A stretch of DNA of 34,412 nucleotides. Source: Candidatus Poribacteria bacterium. GTDB lineage: Bacteria; Poribacteria; WGA-4E; WGA-3G. Numbering within the stretch: position 1 is the stretch's first letter; every line of letters begins with the position of its first letter. A model generated the notes under the pieces. The model did no database searches. It was not told where the DNA came from and saw nothing but the letters and a program-made list of their open reading frames with translations. The DNA lies in NCBI GenBank assembly GCA_022394775.1, contig JAGFCB010000014.1, positions 71,715-106,126 of the forward strand, given 5' to 3'. The position numbers were made by a program, and so were the translations under genes. This document shows, piece after piece, positions 7,420 through 14,773 of this stretch.

Positions 7420-8883
7420 ATGAAAGCCTTAGTCATCTCCCTTCTTATCGGTCTACTTGTCCTCCCGTTCGCTTTCGCCGCTGAGGACAAACAGACTTCT
7501 GATGTTACCAGCCTTTACCACCTCGCCAACATCTTAGGCATTCAGGTATCGCTGGCGCAAATTGAAGACACTCTCACGCAGAAAACTTCGGAACATCGTG
7601 CTGCCGGTTTCGCAACGCTCGTTGATGCCGCCAAGGAAATCGGACTCGAATTGCAAGAACGCAATCTCAATTACGAAGAACTTCGGAAGTTTAAAACGCC
7701 GGTCATCGCGCAACTCAGGACCACATTTGAGGACAAAAATTCGCCAAATGTGGACCCTATCGCTGGACATTTCATCGTCGTTGAGTACGGAAACAAAAAG
7801 TGGGTGCGTCTCTTTGATACACCGGGCAGGTCTCTATATCAGGCAGCTACTGTTGTCTCCCGAGACCGATTTTTGGATCGTTGGACCGGACGTGTGCTCA
7901 CACTCTCAGAAAACCAACGTCAACAAAAGCAACCGGTTTTGGAAGTTTTTCCCACGTTGCTGGATTTAGATGCTTTAATCACACTGCAGCGCGATGCTGT
8001 GGATCAGGACTTAGCAGGCTACCAATTTCCTGTCCGACTGAAAAATCGGGGTGATGTGCCGATACGCATTGCCGCTGTCGCGGGTAATACGTGACATACG
8101 GTTGTTGCTAAGCCTAAGACGGATGTGATCTCTATTGAGAAAGACCTTGTTTTAGGTATCGGTTCGACTGCAGTTGCAGCCTATAGCACCTCTTTTTTGA
8201 CTGTCCATATTCAGACAGATTCACCACAACGTCCCTATACTTTTGTCTCTTTCGGGCGCGCTCGGGAATTTCCTGTCGTCTTCGTCCCTGAGAACATTTA
8301 TGTGGAAAGTTCCGGTGCCTCGCAACCCAAGAAAACCGTGGGGCTTAAAAATCCTCGTGAAACGGCTCTGATGATTCAGAATATTAAAAGTTCACAGAAA
8401 TGGATTCAGCCTGTTCTCCGCGGTGACAACGTCGTTTATCCATGGCGCACTGCGGACATTGAGCTGAATTTTCAAACAGATCAGATGCCCAAAGGACGGT
8501 TTAATGAGAATCTTACGGTTGCATACATGGACCACAAAGGTGAAATAAGGTCCATCAAGTTACCGATATCTGGCGACGGAAGCCAAGTCTATACACTCGC
8601 GCCCGAACGTTTTTTCTTCGGACAAGTTAATGCCGACGAGGAAAATACGAAAGTATTGGTCCTGAAGAATCTGATGAACACTGAGCTCCAGATCGAAAAA
8701 GCCGAAACCGATATCGGAACAATCACGGTAAAAAGACAAGAGAACAGGAACAACTATCAACTAACATTAACGTTACCATCCGTTTTAGCAAAGGGTGTTC
8801 TGAAAAGTGAAGTTCGACTCCGGACAAGCCACCCAAAGATGTCCCTTATCAAGATACCAATTTTTGCTTTTGTCAAAAAGTAG
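7420..8883 (+). pseudogene. C39-peptidase-like / DUF1573 exported protein interrupted by an in-frame TGA
   Basis: One reading frame runs from ATG 7420 (TAGGAGG just upstream) to 8883, broken only by TGA at 8092-8094. The nearest start codon after the break is GTG 8125. Part one has a signal peptide (residues 1-20) and a C39 papain-like fold: the expected catalytic Cys position (D28-V29-T30) has no Cys, while His117 (GHFIVV) and Asp133 (FDTPG) remain. It ends in LKNRGDVPIRIAAV, the start of a DUF1573 Ig-like domain. The TGA falls where family members carry the SCGCT motif, and the same domain continues after it (TVVAKPKTDVISI). A second such repeat follows (LAPERFFFGQV). The whole frame encodes no cysteine at all. 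The likely explanation is a nonsense mutation or sequencing error; selenocysteine is possible but I see no good SECIS hairpin. The product would be exported, with the peptidase site inactive. Confidence 0.75.
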
Positions 8884-8928
8884 GACGTTTCGCACCCGAA
8901 CACCTGAAAACAGAGAAGGAGCTACCCC

Positions 8929-10566
8929 ATGAAATATCTCAGAGGTACATTTCTAATGATTCTAATCGGCGTTTTAATGACTCCAATTGTACTGTTCGCA
9001 ATACCGCACGAACCCTCTCCAGCGGGTGGCGATTGGCTTGAACTGAACCCTAAACTTGGAAAAGTCCAAACGGATGCCCCTTGGTTTCCCGAACTGACCG
9101 GCGAACTCACGATTGAAGCGTGGGTCTACGTAGACGAGACGTTACCGAAGCTAGTCCGATTTTCTCTCGTCGGTCAAACGGACCGATTCAGCTGTTTTAT
9201 GATTGGAATGCCTGTGGACGAAGATAGAGATAATGTGATGGATACCCGACTCGGTATCCTTTCCAATGGGACTAAAGAACCTTCAATGGTAACGAAAATG
9301 GAAAGTCTGCCGATCCGTCAGTGGGTGCATTATGTAGCAACAATCGACCGCGGTGCTGCTATCGGCAGCGATGGTCTTATTTTAGGAGGTGGAGATGATG
9401 GGAGCGAACTGCCAGTGCCAAATGAGAATCATCTTGTGCTTGGCGGTATGCCAACTTTGACGAATCTGCCAGCTCCTCTGGGTGACAAAATGCGTTTCGC
9501 TTCAGGGGTCTACATTGACGAGTTGCGAATCAGCTGCGTTGTTCGCTATAAAGGCAATTACGATGTACCTACAAACGCGTTCACCGCAGATACTGATACC
9601 ATAGGACTCTATCATTTTGATGAAGGGTCAAAACAACGTTATGAAGATAGTTCAAATTCCCAGATTCCCTTAATCCGCAGTGAGATAGATCCTGAGATCC
9701 TTGCGAAGGTTGAGGCAGCGACAGCCTCGCCTGTGCTGCCAAAAGGTGAAGCAGAACTGTTTCAACTCATTCGCGAAGGGATTGCCTATTACGATGAGCT
9801 GCTTAAAAGCGGGCGCGTTGACTTTCTTCGCGAGACTACCAGTGTTGCATCTGATGGACCGATGGGACGTGCCCCCAGTGGTACTTGGAAGGGGACTTTC
9901 GAGTTTTCTGGACGCAAAATGAGATGCCTCGTGACACGGGATGCTATTCAGTACGATCCTGACCGAAACATTCCAATTACCGGAACAGAGCAATACGCTT
10001 ATGATGGCGAAACTTTTGAGAAACTCCGAGAAACATTTAACGGTATTATGCTGAGTCGTAGAAGTGAAATCGTCGATGACCCATCTAATGATCCACGCCT
10101 CTGGGGATGGGATCTCAGTGGTGGGAAAGATGCTCTCACAATGCTTATTGATGGACTTGATATCGAAAGTATTAAAGAGGTACGTTTCAACGACAGTGAT
10201 GTGTATCACATTAAAGGGAATATGTTAGGTGTTGCAATAGAATTGTGGCTAAATCCAAAGAAAAGCTACCGCCCTGAACGCTATGTAGTCTCTAACCCTA
10301 TGTTCTTAATGACAAAGGATTTCAAGTTCAAAAAGGTTGCACCCGATCTTTGGTTCCCAGAATCTGGCAAGTGGGTTACGACTATAACCGATATGAAGAC
10401 CGGCACGAAAACCGATGCTACGACCACAACGATACAATTCACAAACATTCGGATTAACGAACCTATCCCTGACGCCCGATTTTCCATTGAACCACCCCCC
10501 GGGGCAACAGTGTATGACATGCGGACTCGCGAAAGTTTTGAAGTCCCAGAGGAGAACAACAAGTAA
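8929..10566 (+). CDS. Exported LamG (concanavalin-like) domain protein with LolA-like C-terminal domain
   Basis: This 545-aa protein starts at ATG 8929, with AAGGAG upstream. A signal peptide covers residues 1-24 (cleavage near LFA-IPHEP). Residues about 30-235 form a LamG/laminin-G jelly roll: the hallmark GELTIEAWVYVDE strand, IRQWVHYVATID, VYIDELRIS and TIGLYHFDEGS. Such domains usually bind carbohydrate or protein at the cell surface. Residues 265-545 make a second domain (FQLIREGIAYYDELLKSGRV, WLNPKKSYRPERYVV, DLWFPESGKW). Its layout recalls the LolA/LppX-like lipoprotein-carrier fold, and it is shared with the next gene. Its ligand is unknown. It lies 45 nt after the broken C39/DUF1573 gene in the sigma-led operon and overlaps the next start by one base. 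Confidence 0.8.
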   Translation: MKYLRGTFLMILIGVLMTPIVLFAIPHEPSPAGGDWLELNPKLGKVQTDAPWFPELTGELTIEAWVYVDETLPKLVRFSLVGQTDRFSCFMIGMPVDEDRDNVMDTRLGILSNGTKEPSMVTKMESLPIRQWVHYVATIDRGAAIGSDGLILGGGDDGSELPVPNENHLVLGGMPTLTNLPAPLGDKMRFASGVYIDELRISCVVRYKGNYDVPTNAFTADTDTIGLYHFDEGSKQRYEDSSNSQIPLIRSEIDPEILAKVEAATASPVLPKGEAELFQLIREGIAYYDELLKSGRVDFLRETTSVASDGPMGRAPSGTWKGTFEFSGRKMRCLVTRDAIQYDPDRNIPITGTEQYAYDGETFEKLRETFNGIMLSRRSEIVDDPSNDPRLWGWDLSGGKDALTMLIDGLDIESIKEVRFNDSDVYHIKGNMLGVAIELWLNPKKSYRPERYVVSNPMFLMTKDFKFKKVAPDLWFPESGKWVTTITDMKTGTKTDATTTTIQFTNIRINEPIPDARFSIEPPPGATVYDMRTRESFEVPEENNK

Positions 10567-11678
10567 TGTGTTTCAGACGCGACACTAAAACATCGTCTAT
10601 AAATCACGTATTTTACTGTGCTTTGCTAAGTGCAGTACTTCTTTTTATAGGACAACCAACCGTAGCACAGCTACCAATAACCGAACCGCACCCACTTTCT
10701 GACGAAGCCGCGCAACTGTTGAAGCACATCAAAACGAAGGTAGCCGAATATGACACACAATTTAAAAGCGGTGAGGTCGAATTCTCGATCACGCTGCATC
10801 AAAAAATTCCGCAAAGTACGGACATCTTTGAAGACCTTTTAGGATGGTTTCAGAATATCCTGATGCGAACGCCGAAAGCAGAGAAAGTCCCATCGTATGA
10901 GGAGAAAGGGGTTTGGCACATCATCTACCGATTCGATGGCGAACGCGAGTTTTATGATGTTAAAGCACGTAAGAAGATGGAACTCGACGGAAGCCCCCTC
11001 CGAGATTGGCAAGAGACGCACTATCAATATCTGATAAATGGTAGAAGGCTACATATCCGAGAACGTACGGGTAGTGGGTGGAAACAGGTCTCACTACAAC
11101 CGGAATCATCGCAGCGCTTTGAAGACGAGTTTAATATCCGTTGGTGGGGCTGGCCTCCAGAAGGTCTTACCTTTGGGCAATTCATTCGCGGATACGATCC
11201 AGTTGATGTTAAAAACGTTGAAATCAACAACACGCGATACCACTACCTCAGATTGTACAGAAAAGCGCAACAAGGATCTGACACAGCTTGGACTCGCGAA
11301 ATCTGGATGCATCCGCAGAAGGATTATCACGCCACTCGTGTGATACAATATGGACGACTTGCTACGGAAATTGACCCGCAAGGCACGCTGAGAGAGGCGT
11401 TTTTTCTCACCCGTAAAACCTATCAACTGACACAATACGAACCCGGAATCTGGTTCCCGAAAACGGTTACCCAAGAACACTTTGACGGAGGTCTTATGGA
11501 AGAAATCCTACCAGACACCCCAGAATCTGAATATCCTGTGATGATGAGCGAAACCCTTATCCCTCAGTCGTTTCAGAAAGAGAGACTCACATGGCCGTGG
11601 ATGAAGGTAACTATGCAAGTCCAACGCGCTGCCTTCGATATCCCGATTGCGAAAGAAGATTGGCATTTCTCAGATTAA
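10566..11678 (+). CDS. Exported paralogue of the neighbouring gene's C-terminal domain (LolA-like)
   Basis: This 370-aa protein has its ATG at 10566-10568 sharing a base with the upstream stop (TAATG), and AGAGGAG at 10548-10554, so translation is probably coupled. A hydrophobic signal (FYCALLSAVLLFIGQPTVAQ) ends near residue 36. The mature part lines up with the second half of the LamG protein: EYDTQFKSGEVEF with YYDELLKSGRVDF, WWGWPPEG with LWGWDLSG, EIWMHPQKDY with ELWLNPKKSY, and GIWFPKTV with DLWFPESG. A tandem duplication followed by loss or gain of the LamG domain explains this. No catalytic motif is visible. The role, perhaps binding or carrying a lipid-like ligand in the periplasm, is inference only. 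It is the last gene of the operon. Confidence 0.78.
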   Translation: MCFRRDTKTSSINHVFYCALLSAVLLFIGQPTVAQLPITEPHPLSDEAAQLLKHIKTKVAEYDTQFKSGEVEFSITLHQKIPQSTDIFEDLLGWFQNILMRTPKAEKVPSYEEKGVWHIIYRFDGEREFYDVKARKKMELDGSPLRDWQETHYQYLINGRRLHIRERTGSGWKQVSLQPESSQRFEDEFNIRWWGWPPEGLTFGQFIRGYDPVDVKNVEINNTRYHYLRLYRKAQQGSDTAWTREIWMHPQKDYHATRVIQYGRLATEIDPQGTLREAFFLTRKTYQLTQYEPGIWFPKTVTQEHFDGGLMEEILPDTPESEYPVMMSETLIPQSFQKERLTWPWMKVTMQVQRAAFDIPIAKEDWHFSD

Positions 11679-11808
11679 CGCATTGCGCATAGATCGTCGC
11701 ACTTAAAACTCCTACCGATAAACGGAAAATTGGACGACATCGCAAAATATTTCAGGACGATTTAGTTCTCGGTTTTTTTCTTCAATTTTGGATGCTCCAG
11801 GCCCCGCA

Positions 11809-11829
11809 GGTGCGGTTTGGAACCGCACC
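11809..11829. repeat. Short hairpin repeat (GGTGCGGTT type)
   Basis: GGTGCGGTT (11809-11817) and AACCGCACC (11821-11829) form a perfect 9-bp stem with a 3-nt loop. The same arms recur at 22879-22922 around a longer loop, and in a T-A for G-C variant at 22629-22716. Confidence 0.75.
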
Positions 11830-11946
11830 GGACTTGAAAAAGAAAATTCAAAAATGTAGAAAATCCGGTAATTTATCTAAAACTATGGTGAATTATAGAA
11901 ATAAGTTTGCCTCGCAGTGAGAGTTATCAATAACCCAGTCCCTTCT

Positions 11947-12027
11947 CAAAGTCCCCCTGATAAGGGGCGGTGAATGCCCATAAGGCATTCATACCGTTGA
12001 TTCTGATTCTTTAGGGGGTTGACTTTG
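11947..12027. repeat. Inverted-repeat element containing the GAATGCC...GGCATTC palindrome
   Basis: The ends CAAAGTC (11947-11953) and GACTTTG (12021-12027) are inverted, with adjoining C-rich and G-rich runs. Inside is the palindrome GAATGCC-CATAA-GGCATTC (11972-11990) followed by ATACCGTTGATTC. That inner segment of about 32 bp recurs at 22659-22690. Confidence 0.6.
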
Positions 12028-12033
12028 CATTGG

Positions 12034-12059
12034 AAGTGTATAAGTAATTCTAAAATCTA
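12034..12059. repeat. 26-bp dispersed repeat, copy 1
   Basis: A 26-bp sequence starting AAGTGTATAAGTAATTC matches 30089-30114 with one mismatch, in the same orientation. Both copies sit about 80-140 bp upstream of a plus-strand gene (recJ and hsdR). Confidence 0.65.
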
Positions 12060-12082
12060 CCATAAATAGCCCTGCAAAATAT

Positions 12083-12112
12083 TTGACAAATCCTAAAGTT
12101 TTATGTTAGTAT
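12083..12112 (+). promoter_or_regulatory. Promoter for recJ-rel
   Basis: TTGACA at 12083-12088, an 18-nt spacer and TAGTAT at 12107-12112. The predicted transcript starts near 12119, giving a leader of about 78 nt before the recJ ATG. Confidence 0.65.
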
Positions 12113-12196
12113 GTCAGTAATCGAAAAAAATGTCGCTTGCAAGTCCCACTGTATTACAAAACGCGGGTTTTCCGTCTCAACACCAGTAGGAGCAGC

Positions 12197-14773
12197 ATGA
12201 AAAGTCCTCCCCGCAAGAAGTGGCGGTTCAGGAATACGGATATTGATAGGAGTTTAGCATTGGCAGCCGAGGTGGGGGTCTCTCCGTTTGCTGCGCAACT
12301 GCTAATCAACCGCGAGATAACAACTGCTACCGAAGCGAACGCCTACCTTTACCCCACTTTTGATCAACTCCACTCCCCTTTTAAATTAGCCGATATGGAC
12401 AAAGCCGTGGAGAGGATACACACGGCGATTTCGCGCGGTGAGAAAATTTGTGTTTACGGTGATTATGATACCGATGGCACCACCGCAACTGCGCTGTTGC
12501 TGAATACGTTCCGTCAGATGGATGTTCCTGCCGACTACTATATTCCGAGCCGATTTGATGAAGGTTACGGCCTCAGCGAAGATGCCATAAAAAAAATTCA
12601 CGAGAAAAACGATGTAAAGTTGATAATCACTGTAGACTGTGGGATCACATCGGTTAAAGAGGTCGCGTTAGCCAACCAACTCGGTATGGATGTTATTGTC
12701 ACCGACCACCACCAACCCGAGGAAGAACAGCCACCCGCGCACGCATTGATTTCCCCTAAGGTGCCAGGGAATGAATATCCTTATACCGAACTCGCGGGTG
12801 TCGGTTTAGCCTTCAAATTAGCGCAGGGGTTGATAGACGATAGAATGTTTCTCGCATCACTCTTGGATCTCGTTGCATTGGGCACCGTCGTAGACATGGC
12901 ATCGCTAACTGGAGAGAATCGCATTTTGAGTCGTTTAGGATTGGCGGAACTTGATAAACGGGAACGTCCGGGAATTCATGCTTTATGCGAAGCCGCCGGA
13001 CATAAAATGGATACACCGCTCGACGGATACGCACTCTCTTTTAAATTAGGACCCCGAATCAACGCTGCGGGAAGAATGGATACCGCACATAAAGTGGTTG
13101 ACCTACTGACCACCGACGCTGAGAATGTCGCAACTCGGATCGCCTCTCAACTCAATCAGGCAAACCGGGATCGACAAGATTTGGAAAAACAGATCCAAGA
13201 TCAAGCAGCAGAGATCATTGAAAAAGAGGTTGATGATAACACCGTTGGGATTGTTGTTGCCAGTGACAAATGGGACGAAAAGGCACAAGGCGTCGTCGGC
13301 ATTGTCGCCGCACGTTTGATGCAATCCTATTACAAACCTGCCATTGTCCTCGCAATTAACGGCGATACAGCGACGGGTTCCGGGCGTTGTATTGACGGTA
13401 TGAACCTTGCCAATAGTCTCGTCGCTTGCACTGATTTGCTCCTGAAACACGGCGGACACGCAGCGGCAGCAGGGTTAACAATCGAAAAAAGAAATATTCC
13501 CAAATTTAAGGACGCTTTCAACAAATACGCTTCTGAACATCTCACAGAAGAGGCACTCCAACCGAAACTGGACCTTGAGTTTGAAACGCACCTTTCGCTT
13601 TTAACGTTAGACACACTAAGGGAACTCGAACAGTTTGAACCTTTCGGACAAAAAAATCCGTCGCCGCTTTTTGGCAAGCGGCGCGTCAAAGTTGCTGACG
13701 GCACACCCAGAACTATGAGCGATGGAAAACACTTGAAAATGTTCGTCAACGATGGCGACGTGCGACACTGTGCCATCGCATGGGGCGCTGGTGATCAATT
13801 CGTTACCTTCAATCGTTCCAATGTTTCACTCGACGTCGCCTTTTCACCACAGATCAACGAGTGGCAAGGAACCCAATCCGTACAACTTATCCTTAAAGAT
13901 TGGGAGATACACGCTGAAGGCAGGGACATGAACTGGGATGTTTTTCCCAGACTTGATGATGAATCCTCCGTAAAGATTGCCGACAGGCGCAATACGAAGA
14001 AAAAAGATTATCTTTTAAAGTTGCTTGAACGAGAAGAATCGTGTATAATCTATGTACAGAATAACGAAATGCTGGACGCTTTGCTCACAAGGCTCCTACC
14101 AGAGAGCATCGAGGGGATTGCAAGGCACGATGAAACAACATCCGCTGAAGAGGAAGCAACCTTATTGCGGCAATTGGCGCATGGCGAACTCAGGACAATC
14201 GCCTCAAGTCGTAGTCTATCAAGTCACAAAGCATTTCCTTTCGTAAAGCATGTCGTCTTTTGCCATCTCACGCCGAGTCCAGACCTCTTTTTCAAGCGAT
14301 GCCTGCCCGCTTTCGCAACGAAAGAAACCTCCTGCCTGCATCTCATCTACGGCGATGCAGACGGAACGGAGATACAGAATTGGGTCGCCAAAAAATATCC
14401 TGAAAAAGCCGAATTACAGCAACTGTACGGCGGGATACGTAAAACTATACAGTCAAATGGAGCGGAGGGATACCCTGAAACGGCAATGTTAAATGGCGCG
14501 CTGGGGGCTCCCGATACAGTTGAAACCGGACTCACTATCTTTGAAGAATTGGCGTTTATTGAGCGGTATGCAGAATCTGGACACAGGCTTGTGAAACTCC
14601 GTTCTGCTCAGAAAAGTGATTTATCTCGTTCGCCAACTTACGTGAGAGGGCAATGGATCAAGCAGACAAGTCCTTCTTTCATTGAGTTTCAGTTAAAAGA
14701 AAACATTGAATCTATGTGGGAGCGCGTGAAAAATGAGTGTCAAATCCCTAATCAACCAGATTCAAGCATATAA
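12197..14773 (+). CDS. recJ: Single-stranded-DNA-specific exonuclease RecJ
   Basis: I choose ATG 12197 (AGGAG at 12188-12192) over the upstream TTG 12137; the product is 858 aa. It has the DHH phosphoesterase core: motif I YGDYDTDGTT near residue 87, LIITVDCG, and the TDHH motif near 169, which bind the catalytic metal ions. The DHHA1 domain follows (SGRCIDGMNLANSL, then LLKHGGHAAAAGLTI, about residues 395-430), and then an OB-like DNA-binding region. RecJ degrades ssDNA 5' to 3' in RecF-pathway recombination, base-excision and mismatch repair. The last ~260 residues are an extra, poorly recognised domain of the kind seen in longer RecJ proteins. Its end overlaps rel by 41 nt, in another frame. 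Confidence 0.93.
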   Translation: MKSPPRKKWRFRNTDIDRSLALAAEVGVSPFAAQLLINREITTATEANAYLYPTFDQLHSPFKLADMDKAVERIHTAISRGEKICVYGDYDTDGTTATALLLNTFRQMDVPADYYIPSRFDEGYGLSEDAIKKIHEKNDVKLIITVDCGITSVKEVALANQLGMDVIVTDHHQPEEEQPPAHALISPKVPGNEYPYTELAGVGLAFKLAQGLIDDRMFLASLLDLVALGTVVDMASLTGENRILSRLGLAELDKRERPGIHALCEAAGHKMDTPLDGYALSFKLGPRINAAGRMDTAHKVVDLLTTDAENVATRIASQLNQANRDRQDLEKQIQDQAAEIIEKEVDDNTVGIVVASDKWDEKAQGVVGIVAARLMQSYYKPAIVLAINGDTATGSGRCIDGMNLANSLVACTDLLLKHGGHAAAAGLTIEKRNIPKFKDAFNKYASEHLTEEALQPKLDLEFETHLSLLTLDTLRELEQFEPFGQKNPSPLFGKRRVKVADGTPRTMSDGKHLKMFVNDGDVRHCAIAWGAGDQFVTFNRSNVSLDVAFSPQINEWQGTQSVQLILKDWEIHAEGRDMNWDVFPRLDDESSVKIADRRNTKKKDYLLKLLEREESCIIYVQNNEMLDALLTRLLPESIEGIARHDETTSAEEEATLLRQLAHGELRTIASSRSLSSHKAFPFVKHVVFCHLTPSPDLFFKRCLPAFATKETSCLHLIYGDADGTEIQNWVAKKYPEKAELQQLYGGIRKTIQSNGAEGYPETAMLNGALGAPDTVETGLTIFEELAFIERYAESGHRLVKLRSAQKSDLSRSPTYVRGQWIKQTSPSFIEFQLKENIESMWERVKNECQIPNQPDSSI

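Larger units (their letters stand above)
11679..12196. other. Repeat-rich intergenic region upstream of recJ
   Basis: The region holds, in order, a 9-bp-stem hairpin (11809-11829), an inverted-repeat element (11947-12027), a 26-bp dispersed repeat (12034-12059) and a promoter for recJ (12083-12112). No gene is seen. The frame is open from a TTG at 12137, but ATG 12197 is the better recJ start. Confidence 0.6.

Noticed and set aside
8092..8135. Bacterial selenocysteine insertion element after the in-frame TGA
   Set aside because: Only a 4-bp GGUU/AGCC stem with a 7-nt loop is visible at a plausible distance; this is too weak to claim a SECIS.
9670..10209. 179-codon antisense open frame under the LamG gene
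   Set aside because: The sense strand encodes a coherent LamG/LolA-like protein matching its neighbour; the antisense translation has no recognisable domain.
12137..12196. Upstream TTG start extending RecJ by 20 residues
   Set aside because: ATG 12197 has a good ribosome-binding site, and the extra residues are not RecJ-like.
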